DNA of 14,025 nt from PALSA-607 sp036509315 (GTDB taxonomy: Bacteria > Actinomycetota > Actinomycetes > Acidothermales > Acidothermaceae): contig DATCFU010000183.1 of assembly GCA_036509315.1 (NCBI GenBank), positions 1 to 14,025 on the forward strand, written 5' to 3'. The notes under the pieces were generated by a model. That model was not told the DNA's origin, did not search any database, and saw only the letters and a program-made list of their open reading frames with translations. A program made the position numbers and the translations under genes. This document shows, piece after piece, positions 6,935-13,929 of this stretch. The number at the start of each line of letters is the position of its first letter. Position 1 is the first letter of the stretch.

Positions 6935-8398
6935 CTACCACTGAACAGCGATGTACTTGCTCTCCGTGAACTCGAGCAGGCCGTCATGACCACCCTCGCG
7001 GCCGAGGCCTGACTGCTTCACTCCGCCGAAGGGCGCCGCCGGGTCGGAGACCACAGGCCGATTCAGCCCGACCATGCCGGTTTCCAGAGCCTCGGATACG
7101 CGCAGCCCGAGCGCCAAGTCTTTCGTGTAGACGTACGACACCAGCCCGTACTCGGTCGCATTCGCGAGCTCGATCATCTCCTCGACGGAATCGCACGCGA
7201 CGACGGGCGCCACTGGGCCGAAGATCTCCTGGCCGAGGATGCTGGACGTCGGTGGCACGTCTACGAGGACGGTCGGCGGGTAGAAGTATCCTGCGCCGTC
7301 GGCGCTCGCTCCCCCGGTGAGGGCTCGTGCTCCATCGGCGACGGCTCCGCGGACGAGTTCGTCGACCTTGTCGCGCGCCTCGGCATTGATCAGTGGTCCC
7401 AGGCCGCAGCCCTGCTCGAGACCGGGCCCCATCTGTAGAGCGGCCATTCGCCCACCGAGACGGCGGGAGAATTCCTCGGCGATGCTGGAGGCCACATAAA
7501 AGCGATTCGCAGCAGTGCATGCCTCGCCGCCATTGCGCATCTTGGCGATCATTGCACCGTCGACCGCCTGGTCGAGGTCGGCATCTGCCAGCACGAGGAA
7601 CGGGGCGTTGCCGCCGAGCTCCATTGAGCAGCTGACAACGGTGTGCGCAGCGGCCGCGAGCAACGTGCGGCCAACCTCGGTGGATCCGGTGAAGGACAGT
7701 TTGCGCAGCCGGTCGTCGGCTAGCAGGGTGTTCGCGACAGCGGACGAGCGGCGCGAGGGCAGCACGTTGACAACGCCGTCCGGCACACCGGCCTCTAGGA
7801 GGAGGTCGCACAGAGCTAGGGCGGTCAACGGGGTGTCCGATGCAGGCTTCAGGATCGTCGTGCAGCCAGCAGCCAGGGCCGGACCGATCTTGCGGGTTGC
7901 CATGGCAGCCGGGAAGTTCCACGGTGTGATGAGCAGCGACACGCCGATCGGCTCGCGGAGCACCAAGATCCGATTGGTGCCGCTCGGTGCGGTCTGCACG
8001 CTGCCTTCGGCACGGACCGCTTCCTCGGCGTACCAACGGAAGAATTCAGCCGCGTAGGCGATCTCCGACCTCGCGTCGACGAGCGCCTTCCCGTTCTCCG
8101 CAACCACGAGCCGGGCTAACTCCTCGGCCCTTTCAGTCATCAACCGCCATGCGTTGCGAAGCACTTCACCGCGCACCCGCGGCGGGGTGGCACGCCAGAC
8201 CGGGAAGGCCTCGTGAGCCGCGGCTAGTGCATCCAGTGCGTCAGCCTCAGACGCCGAACTCACATCGGCCAGCACGTCACCGGTCGCAGGGTCGACCACC
8301 GGGAAGGTCGCTCCGTCCGATGCAGGACGCCACTTGCCGCCGATAAGGAGCATGGTCGGGACGTCGACAACCGCCTGCGCGGCGAGGTTAATAGGCAT
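6935..8398 (-). CDS. NAD(P)-dependent aldehyde dehydrogenase, succinate-semialdehyde dehydrogenase-like (GabD type)
   Basis: A complete 487-residue aldehyde dehydrogenase. It shows the active-site Asn161 in TPWNFP, cofactor-binding Lys184 in ILKPAS, FTGSTEVG (236-243), the general base Glu260 in MELGGNAP, the nucleophile Cys294 in GEACTAANR, EIFGPV, and a C-terminal PFGGVKQSGLGREGG. The overall pattern is closest to GabD-type succinate-semialdehyde dehydrogenases, which oxidise short semialdehydes to dicarboxylates in the cytosol; the exact substrate cannot be read from the sequence. The ATG overlaps the end of the M24 gene by 11 nt, so the two are cotranscribed and probably translationally coupled from the operator D promoter. 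It is a likely late step feeding central metabolism. Confidence 0.93.
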   Translation of the reverse strand: MPINLAAQAVVDVPTMLLIGGKWRPASDGATFPVVDPATGDVLADVSSASEADALDALAAAHEAFPVWRATPPRVRGEVLRNAWRLMTERAEELARLVVAENGKALVDARSEIAYAAEFFRWYAEEAVRAEGSVQTAPSGTNRILVLREPIGVSLLITPWNFPAAMATRKIGPALAAGCTTILKPASDTPLTALALCDLLLEAGVPDGVVNVLPSRRSSAVANTLLADDRLRKLSFTGSTEVGRTLLAAAAHTVVSCSMELGGNAPFLVLADADLDQAVDGAMIAKMRNGGEACTAANRFYVASSIAEEFSRRLGGRMAALQMGPGLEQGCGLGPLINAEARDKVDELVRGAVADGARALTGGASADGAGYFYPPTVLVDVPPTSSILGQEIFGPVAPVVACDSVEEMIELANATEYGLVSYVYTKDLALGLRVSEALETGMVGLNRPVVSDPAAPFGGVKQSGLGREGGHDGLLEFTESKYIAVQW

Positions 8399-9668
8399 TG
8401 GCGACGAACAGCTCCTGAGCTGGGAAAAGGGTCAGGACTCGAGGGCCGTCCGGTGCGACGACTATCTCCTCCTCGATACGGGCCGCCGAAAATCCGTCGG
8501 TCGCGGGGCAGTACGTCTCGAGGGCGAACACCATGCCGACCTCGAGCTCTACCGGATTGTCGAAGGAGTTCAGCCGGCTGATGATCGGTCGCTCGTGCAG
8601 CCCGAGACCAAGTCCGTGACCAAACTGCAGACCGAAGGACGCCATCTCGTTCTCGAACCCGAACTCTTCAGCGGCGGGCCAGACACCTGCGACCGCGTCG
8701 GTACCCACGCCCGGCTTGACCATCGCGATGGATGCGTCCATCCACTCCCGGGCCTTGGTGTAGGCATCGCGCTGCGAAGCGGTGGCCGACCCGACATTGA
8801 GCGTCCGGTAGTAGCAGGTCCGGTATCCGTTGTAGGAGTGGATGATGTCGAAAAAACAAGTGTCTCCGGGTCGGATGATCCGGTCAGAAAAGTTGTGCGG
8901 GTGGGGATTGCACCGCTCGCCGGATACCGCGTTGATGGCCTCGACCTGATCAGACCCCATGTCGTACAACCGCTTGTTGGCGAGAGCAACGATCTCGTTC
9001 TCGCGGATACCGGGCTTCAACACGTCCGCGATGTCCTGGTAGACGCCGTCGACCATGGCCGCCGCCTGCGCCAGCAGCATGATCTCGTCTGCCGACTTGA
9101 TGACACGCGCGTCGAGCAGGCTCTGCTGGACATCGACAACGGTGAGACCCTGTCGCTGCATCTCGAACAGGAAGGCCGGCTCTACGATGTCGACTCCGAC
9201 TGGTTCACGGTGCAAGCCCTGAGCGGTCAGCATGCTGACGATCTCAGTGATCGCGGACCGCATCAGGCCGGCGTCCGGCGCGATCGCTCCGCGCATCCCA
9301 AGCATGCCGGCCCGGCAGTTCTCTGGCTTCAACCATGGCGCGTATAAGCGATGGTGGGCTGCGGCGGATCCGAAGTCCCACAGCACCGGCTCGGCACCAC
9401 GGGCGAGCAGCGCGTACCGGGTCATCTTGTCGCCGAGCGCCCCGCCGATCCAGGTCTGCGTGACATACCGAATGTTGTAGAAGTCGAAGAGCAGAAACGA
9501 GCCACAGTCGCTCGCCTCAAGCGCGGCACGTGCACGCCCGAGCCGGTACGAACGCAGTCGGTCCATATCGACGCGCATCTCGTAGTCGACCAAGCCGTGT
9601 CCGGGGGCTGGGATCTGCGGGGTGCGAAAGATCGCCGCGTCTATTGCCGAGAGGGAGGAATCCGACAT
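8388..9668 (-). CDS. M24-fold (pita-bread) metallopeptidase/creatinase-like enzyme with an altered metal site
   Basis: A 426-residue protein with an N-terminal creatinase/prolidase domain (YRLGRARAAL, FYNIRYVTQTW) and a C-terminal M24 domain from about 190. Of the five M24 metal ligands, Asp274 (FFDIIHS), His351 (GHGLGLGLHERP), Glu384 (ALETYCP) and Glu399 (ARIEEE) are present. The second Asp is replaced by Cys285: GYRTCYYRT stands where GY.SD.TRT is usual. The protein may bind one metal or none, or act as a lyase or C-N hydrolase rather than a peptidase; DddP and creatinase are non-peptidase relatives. The frame extends to a start at 9728, but that overlaps operator D; the ATG at 9668 has GGGGGA about 7 nt upstream and is preferred. 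It is first in an operon with the aldehyde dehydrogenase. Confidence 0.87.
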   Translation of the reverse strand: MSDSSLSAIDAAIFRTPQIPAPGHGLVDYEMRVDMDRLRSYRLGRARAALEASDCGSFLLFDFYNIRYVTQTWIGGALGDKMTRYALLARGAEPVLWDFGSAAAHHRLYAPWLKPENCRAGMLGMRGAIAPDAGLMRSAITEIVSMLTAQGLHREPVGVDIVEPAFLFEMQRQGLTVVDVQQSLLDARVIKSADEIMLLAQAAAMVDGVYQDIADVLKPGIRENEIVALANKRLYDMGSDQVEAINAVSGERCNPHPHNFSDRIIRPGDTCFFDIIHSYNGYRTCYYRTLNVGSATASQRDAYTKAREWMDASIAMVKPGVGTDAVAGVWPAAEEFGFENEMASFGLQFGHGLGLGLHERPIISRLNSFDNPVELEVGMVFALETYCPATDGFSAARIEEEIVVAPDGPRVLTLFPAQELFVANAY

Positions 9669-9723
9669 GTAGCTTCCCCCTTCTCCTCGCGAAGGCCCGT
9701 GTCGACCTCGGGCCGCTGCAGCA

Positions 9724-9737
9724 TGCAAACGATTGCT
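9724..9737. promoter_or_regulatory. LacI-type operator, site D (divergent M24 / MFS promoter region)
   Basis: The top strand reads TGCAAACGATTGCT, 13 of 14 to the consensus. It lies between the divergent M24 (55 nt) and MFS (88 nt) start codons and next to candidate -10 boxes for both directions. Confidence 0.87.
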
Positions 9738-9739
9738 GT

Positions 9740-9771
9740 TAGAATAGCATCGGCCGCTCGCGGCTCGTCAA
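9740..9771 (-). promoter_or_regulatory. Candidate divergent promoters of the M24-ALDH operon and the MFS gene
   Basis: On the minus strand TTGACG (9771-9766) and TATTCT (9746-9741) have a 19-nt spacer; transcription would start near 9734, inside operator D. On the plus strand TAGAAT at 9740-9745 is a possible -10 for the MFS gene, without a convincing -35. The two -10 boxes overlap back to back. Confidence 0.38.
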
Positions 9772-9825
9772 CTAGTCCTGCGTGAGACTCAACTTTCGAG
9801 CTCAACCGGCCCGCCTCTCGGCGCG

Positions 9826-11250
9826 ATGACGGAGGCCCATCAGGTGGCTCGCCGCACGACCGCCGATGCCGACGACTGGCCCATGCGTCCTCTCGCATTC
9901 CTTGTAGCCGGCACGCTCTTCATGGAGAACCTCGACGCCACCATCGTCGCTACGGCCGCACCGAGCATCGCCCGATCCTTCGGCGTGACGTCATCGCAAA
10001 TCGGCATCACGGCCACCGCATACCTTGCGACCGTCGCCGCGCTCATCCCGGTGAGTGGCTGGTTGGCTGCGCGACGCGGTGCACGGCAAACGTTTCTCTT
10101 CGCCATTGCTCTTTTCACGCTGGCCTCGGTGCTCTGCTCCTTTAGTACCAACCTCACCGAGTTGAGCATCATGCGGGTGGCGCAGGGCGCGGGCGGAGCG
10201 ATGATGGTGCCGGTCGGACGATTCGTGGTCCTGCGTGCCACCGGGAAATCCAACATCATCAAGGCCGTCGCCTACCTCACCTGGCCCGCACTTGTGGCTC
10301 CGGTACTGGCGCCCGCGGTAGGTGGGCTCATCACGTCGTACGCAACGTGGCCGTGGATCTTTCTGATCAACCTGCCACTGGGAATCGTCGCGCTTGGTGT
10401 CGCTTTGCGGATCATGCCTCGGCAGGCGCGTGGCGACCCCGGCCCGCTTGACTGGATCGGCTTTGTCAGCACCGCGATTTCACTCGGCTGCCTTGTCGTG
10501 CTTGCCGCTGACCTAGGCTCGCCGACGGTGTCCTGGCTAGCTGTGGCCGTCCTCGCGGGGGTAACCGTGGGAGTTGGCACGTTCGCAATCGTCCATCTCC
10601 AGCGGGCTCGATCGCCGCTCGTTGCACTCGACGCGTTGCGGGTGAAAACATTTCGCGCCGCCGCGGTGGGTGGAACTGCTTTTCGGGTGGGCATCAACGG
10701 CGCCGCTTTTCTGCTCCCCTTGCTGTTCCAGGACGGTTTCGGGTGGTCCCCGGCCCGGGCCGGATCAACGCTTTTGTTCCTCTTCTTAGGTAACCTGCTC
10801 ATCAAGCCGGCAACAACTCCGATGCTGCGAGTTGCAAAGTTTCGAACTGTGCTCGTCGCGACGACTGCCGGCGCCACGCTCACACTGATCGGCTGCGCAC
10901 TCCTGCGGCCATCGACGAACGTCGTGCTGCTAATCGGCGTCCTCGCCCTGAGCGGTGTCTTCCGTTCGATCGGGTATACCGGGTACAACACGATCGCCTT
11001 CGCTGACATCGATCAGGCGTCGATGAGCCAGGCGAATACTCTTGCTTCAACGATTCAACAGCTGACGCAAGCATTCGGCGTCGCGCTCGCTGTTATCTCC
11101 CTCAAGGTCGGCACCGGCATCGTCGGTCACGGAAACAGCTTCCGGTTCGCGTTCTGCGTGCTCGGCGTCGCTGTATTTTGCGCGCTGGTCGCAGCGATAC
11201 GCCTGCCGGTCGATTCTGGCGACGCCCTACGCGGCGGCCGTAAAGCCTAG
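9826..11250 (+). CDS. MFS transporter, DHA2 (EmrB/QacA-type, about 14 TM) family
   Basis: This 474-residue very hydrophobic protein carries DHA2-family landmarks: NLDATIVATAAPSIA (35-49), motif A-like GWLAARRGARQ (78-88), RVAQGAGGAMMVP (117-129), motif C-like APAVGGLIT (162-170), WIFLINLPLG (177-186) and PLDWIGF (207-213). The length fits 14 transmembrane segments in the plasma membrane. The Arg usual in WRWIFLIN is Pro here (TWPWIFLIN). DHA2 members are mostly proton-driven drug exporters, but within a repressor-controlled catabolic cluster this one may import the substrate or export an intermediate. The ATG at 9826 has only a weak Shine-Dalgarno, so a slightly different start is possible. 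It is controlled with the divergent M24 operon through operator D, and its stop overlaps the stop of the convergent AhpD-like gene. Confidence 0.92.
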   Translation: MTEAHQVARRTTADADDWPMRPLAFLVAGTLFMENLDATIVATAAPSIARSFGVTSSQIGITATAYLATVAALIPVSGWLAARRGARQTFLFAIALFTLASVLCSFSTNLTELSIMRVAQGAGGAMMVPVGRFVVLRATGKSNIIKAVAYLTWPALVAPVLAPAVGGLITSYATWPWIFLINLPLGIVALGVALRIMPRQARGDPGPLDWIGFVSTAISLGCLVVLAADLGSPTVSWLAVAVLAGVTVGVGTFAIVHLQRARSPLVALDALRVKTFRAAAVGGTAFRVGINGAAFLLPLLFQDGFGWSPARAGSTLLFLFLGNLLIKPATTPMLRVAKFRTVLVATTAGATLTLIGCALLRPSTNVVLLIGVLALSGVFRSIGYTGYNTIAFADIDQASMSQANTLASTIQQLTQAFGVALAVISLKVGTGIVGHGNSFRFAFCVLGVAVFCALVAAIRLPVDSGDALRGGRKA

Positions 11251-11858
11251 GTTGCCAGCTGCTTGTTGGCCTGCTGTTCAAGCCGTTCGGCGACATCGGG
11301 AGCAAGACCGGCCGTGCCTGCGTACGCCAGGTCACCGTGCTGGACGCCGACGGTCTTCAGAAAGCGCTGTTGCCCCATTGTCAGGCCGATGAAGTAGCCC
11401 AGCTCGACCAGCTGGTCGTCATTGAAGTGCTCATGCAATGCGGCCCAGACGGAGTCGTCTGCTAGGCCCGGGTCCCACGCGATGGCCTCAGCCCACAAAA
11501 GTGCCGCCTTCTCGCGCTCGGTGAGTAGCGTCGACCGCCGGAACTCAAGGACCTCGTCGAACTGCCGTTCTGTCAGTCCCTGCTCCGCACCGAGGTGCGA
11601 CCGCTGACCAGCGCAGTAGCCGCAGTCGAGGCTGCGCGCGATAAACACGCGCGCCAGCTCTTTGATCCGATGGTCGACAACGCCCTCGCGAAACACCCGC
11701 TGCCACGACTCGCTGAAGGTCTCCAGCACGGCCGGAACTCTGGCCCGCAACGCTTGGCTCTCCAGCCGCGGCGTGCCGAACCGCCGCGAGTCGTCGAGGT
11801 GGCGTACGAGCGTTGAGTCGGTAATGGTCTCGAGGTCCGGGTACGGGATCCGTGGCAC
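11247..11858 (-). CDS. AhpD/carboxymuconolactone decarboxylase-like protein
   Basis: A 203-residue all-helical CMD/AhpD-fold protein with the signature ELARVFIARSLDCGYC: Glu67, Cys79 and Cys82 keep the spacing known from AhpD (Glu118, Cys130, Cys133 in the mycobacterial protein, from memory). The His expected four residues after the second Cys is Arg here; the nearest His is 88. A second conserved stretch is LGYFIGLTMGQQRFL. Redox-active Cys pairs of this fold act in peroxide reduction; other members are decarboxylases or isomerases in aromatic catabolism. The GTG at 11858 has GGGAG about 7 nt upstream and is preferred over a TTG at 11879, which overlaps operator E. It is transcribed alone from the operator E region or by read-through from the hydratase operon 69 nt upstream. 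The precise role is unknown. Confidence 0.85.
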   Translation of the reverse strand: MPRIPYPDLETITDSTLVRHLDDSRRFGTPRLESQALRARVPAVLETFSESWQRVFREGVVDHRIKELARVFIARSLDCGYCAGQRSHLGAEQGLTERQFDEVLEFRRSTLLTEREKAALLWAEAIAWDPGLADDSVWAALHEHFNDDQLVELGYFIGLTMGQQRFLKTVGVQHGDLAYAGTAGLAPDVAERLEQQANKQLAT

Positions 11859-11874
11859 CTGATCTCCCTTAGCC

Positions 11875-11888
11875 TGCAATCGATTGGC
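11875..11888. promoter_or_regulatory. LacI-type operator, site E (upstream of the AhpD-like gene)
   Basis: The top strand reads TGCAATCGATTGGC, with a perfect CAATCGATTG core and one degenerate outer arm, making it the weakest of the five sites. It lies 16 nt before the GTG of the AhpD-like gene, in the gap behind the hydratase operon. Confidence 0.7.
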
Positions 11889-11926
11889 AGCAGCATGCCA
11901 CGCCAGAAGGACTAACGGGAGCCACG

Positions 11927-12616
11927 CTAGATCAGCGTGACCGTGAGTGGGCCTAGGCGGTCGATCCGGGTCACCACGTGCATCCCAGCACTGACCTGCA
12001 ACGGGGGCACCATCGACCCTGTCAGGACAACGTCGCCAGCTCCGAGACTCTCGCCGTAGGTCGCCAATCCTTCGGCTGTCAGCCGAAGCATCTCGATCAC
12101 TTCACCGGTGAGCTCCTGCGGTGCGTGAGTTGAGGCCACCTCACGGCCGTCGATCGATGCCGAGACCGCGAGGTCGCGGGTCGTCGACAGCTCTGTGTCA
12201 ACCGTTCCGACGATGAAATGTCGATGGAAAATGTTGCCTGCCAGGATCTCGTGCACGTCCCGGGGAGGCCGGTCGACGTCGGCCAACTCGATCGCCGCCG
12301 AGTAGCCGCGAATCGCCGCGTGCACTTCGTCCCATGACGCATCCGGTTCGACCCGTTGCCCGAGGTGCAGGGCAATCTCCGGCTCGAGCACGGGGTGGGT
12401 CCAGCTGGCGACGTCCACGACAGCGGCGTCGGGCAATAGGCCCTTCTCGAGGAGGAATCCCACCAGCGGCCGGTCGAGACCGAGCAATTCCAAACCAGAC
12501 GGCGATCCAAAGCCCAACTTCCAACCGACCTGCCGTACTCCATCCCGGGCCGCGTCGTCACGTCGAGCGAGCTGTGCCCGCATCCCCGAGAGCAGGCGTG
12601 CAGCGTCAGCGCTCAC
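11927..12616 (-). CDS. FAH-fold hydratase/decarboxylase (2-keto-4-pentenoate hydratase-like)
   Basis: This 229-residue protein resembles MhpD, HpaH and 4-oxalocrotonate decarboxylase, metal-dependent enzymes that hydrate 2-oxo-4-enoates or decarboxylate oxalocrotonate. It has GWKLGF (31-36, with the probable catalytic Lys33), LEPEIALHLG (77-86) supplying Glu78 and Glu80, and AAIELADVD (107-115) supplying Glu110; the E-x-E...E metal triad has near-MhpD spacing. VVLTGSM lies towards the C-terminus. It is about 30 residues shorter than typical family members, mostly at the N-terminus. The GTG start overlaps the cupin stop by 4 nt (GTGA), indicating translational coupling. In classical pathways such an enzyme acts after ring or C-C cleavage. 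Other FAH-family chemistries cannot be excluded. Confidence 0.86.
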   Translation of the reverse strand: MSADAARLLSGMRAQLARRDDAARDGVRQVGWKLGFGSPSGLELLGLDRPLVGFLLEKGLLPDAAVVDVASWTHPVLEPEIALHLGQRVEPDASWDEVHAAIRGYSAAIELADVDRPPRDVHEILAGNIFHRHFIVGTVDTELSTTRDLAVSASIDGREVASTHAPQELTGEVIEMLRLTAEGLATYGESLGAGDVVLTGSMVPPLQVSAGMHVVTRIDRLGPLTVTLI

Positions 12617-13032
12617 CCGTCAAAGACGGCGTCGTGGCTCGGTGTCGCATAGCCAGCGTCCTCGAGGGAGCCCGCCCCACTCCAGCCCCAGATCAGCAGG
12701 ACGTCGGTATCCCCGGTGTTGCCGAAGCCATGCCAGTTGCCGCGCGGCGTGTAGATCACATCACCCGCCTTGGACGACTCGCGCCCCGTGTTCGTATAGA
12801 TCTCGCCTTGGCCGGCGAGGACCACCAGAAACTCGTCGCAGTTGGGATGCAGGTGCCGGTCGTGGCGTGCTCCCGGGGGCAGCACGGTCCTGCCGACGAC
12901 AAGGTCATGAGTGCCAGCCGCTCGCTTGTCGATCAGGAACTGCACCTGCATGTCGATCCAGCCTTCGTCGGCGCGAAGGCCAGGCTCGAGCGGTACCTGC
13001 TCGATCGTGGTGCGGAAGGCGGGCTGGGTCAC
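12613..13032 (-). CDS. Small single-domain cupin protein
   Basis: This 139-residue protein has both cupin motifs. Motif 1 is HDRHLHPNCDEFLVVLAG, giving His60, His62 and Glu67. Motif 2 is GDVIYTPRGNWHGFGN, giving His101. Together they form a complete 3-His/1-Glu metal site. Small cupins of this kind can be dioxygenases, isomerases, decarboxylases or binding proteins, and the sequence does not decide between these. Its GTG start overlaps the stop of the upstream dehydrogenase (GTGA), and its own stop overlaps the start of the hydratase the same way, so the three are made as one unit. An intact metal site within a degradative operon favours an enzymatic role, for example on a 1,3-dicarbonyl or enol, but this is inference. 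Confidence 0.85.
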   Translation of the reverse strand: MTQPAFRTTIEQVPLEPGLRADEGWIDMQVQFLIDKRAAGTHDLVVGRTVLPPGARHDRHLHPNCDEFLVVLAGQGEIYTNTGRESSKAGDVIYTPRGNWHGFGNTGDTDVLLIWGWSGAGSLEDAGYATPSHDAVFDG

Positions 13033-13928
13033 GTCATGCCTCCGAGTCTGCGATAAGCCTCATGGACGCTGATGATGAAGTCACGGTTTGCGCTCGGCGA
13101 GCTGCGGGCCGCACTGAGCATCTCGCTGGTTGCGGCGCAGACGGGGACGGCCATGCCGAGCCGTCTGGCGAGATCCTGCGCGAGCACCAGATCCTTTTGC
13201 TGCAACACGACATCGGCAAAGACCGCCGTGTCGTCGACGAGGAGGGGCGCGCGATAGCCAATCACCGGCGAGGCGATGACGCTCTTCAGAGCCGCGTCGA
13301 CAGCGGCCACGCGGTCGACGCCTGCCTTCTCGATCAGGGCGATTCCCTCGGCGAACGCAGTCACCGACGCAACGAGCGCCAGATTGATGGCCACCTTGGT
13401 TAGGATCGCGTGCCCGTTGGGGCCGATGTATGTCACCTTCGGGCCGATAGCACGCAGAATCGGCTCGATCCGGTCGAACGCTTCACGGTCACCACCGACC
13501 ATGATCGATAGCGCGCCAGCGGCCAGCGTCGCGGGGCTACCAGACACCGGGCAGTCGAGGAACCGCGCGCCAGCAGCGGCAACGGTGCTGGCGATCGCCA
13601 TGCTCGTGTAAGGCGCGATCGTGCTCGCGTCGGCCCAGATGGCTCCCGGCCGCAGCCCAGCGAGGATGCCATCAGGTCCGTCGGCAGCCGCCTGGATGGC
13701 GTCCGTGCTCGTCATCATCGTGATGACAGCGTCAGCGCTCGCTGCCAACTCGCGAGGCGAGTCTGCCCAGGTCATTCCAGCCTCGAGCAAAGGCTCGGCT
13801 TTCGACCGGGTGCGGTTCCATCCGGACACGGAATAGCCCGCGTCGAGCAGCCGGGTAGCGATGCCGGCACCCATCTGGCCGAGGCCGGCGACTCCGATGC
13901 GTTCAATTTCACTAAACACGCGGCACAC
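13029..13928 (-). CDS. NAD(P)-dependent beta-hydroxyacid dehydrogenase (3-hydroxyisobutyrate dehydrogenase family), copy 2
   Basis: This protein of up to 299 residues has the family elements GVAGLGQMGAG (12-22), WNRT (37-40, suggesting NADP), WADASTIAP (98-106), the substrate loop CPVSGSPATLAAGALSIMVGG (starting at 126), catalytic Lys178 in LTKVAINLAL and Lys245-Asp246 in QQKDLVL. It is complete and should be active. It is clearly divergent from the copy at 5986-6915, especially in the substrate loop, so it probably has a different substrate. The start is uncertain: GTG at 13928 or GTG at 13919 (VFSEIERIGV), neither with a strong Shine-Dalgarno. It nearly abuts the upstream gene (stop at 13932-13930) and overlaps the cupin by 4 nt, placing it in the same operon. 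Reactions such as tartronate or methylmalonate semialdehyde reduction are possible. Confidence 0.92.
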   Translation of the reverse strand: MCRVFSEIERIGVAGLGQMGAGIATRLLDAGYSVSGWNRTRSKAEPLLEAGMTWADSPRELAASADAVITMMTSTDAIQAAADGPDGILAGLRPGAIWADASTIAPYTSMAIASTVAAAGARFLDCPVSGSPATLAAGALSIMVGGDREAFDRIEPILRAIGPKVTYIGPNGHAILTKVAINLALVASVTAFAEGIALIEKAGVDRVAAVDAALKSVIASPVIGYRAPLLVDDTAVFADVVLQQKDLVLAQDLARRLGMAVPVCAATSEMLSAARSSPSANRDFIISVHEAYRRLGGMT

Positions 13929-13929
13929 G

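Noticed and set aside
7961..7979. Inverted repeat CACCAA-N7-TTGGTG in the aldehyde dehydrogenase gene.
   Set aside because: The half-site spacing and sequence differ from the operator, and it is deep inside a gene; likely chance.
6984..8036. A 350-codon minus-strand frame inside the aldehyde dehydrogenase gene.
   Set aside because: Out of frame with the clear ALDH motifs, and its Arg/Pro-rich product is typical of a frame-shifted shadow.
2706..8398. Assignment as a nicotine degradation cluster (DHPON hydrolase plus succinate-semialdehyde dehydrogenase).
   Set aside because: No nicotine or hydroxynicotine oxidase, dihydroxypyridine hydroxylase or methylaminobutyrate oxidase is visible, and most other genes do not belong to that pathway.
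8334..9347. A 337-codon plus-strand reading frame opposite the M24 gene.
   Set aside because: No family resemblance, and it is opposite a well-supported M24 domain; antisense shadow.
8388..9668. Call as the DMSP lyase DddP.
   Set aside because: The resemblance is at the level of the M24 superfamily, and DddP as I recall it keeps the second metal-ligand Asp, which is Cys here.
10584..10591. CGCAATCG in the MFS gene as a further operator.
   Set aside because: Only one half-site matches and there is no inverted partner; it lies within coding sequence.
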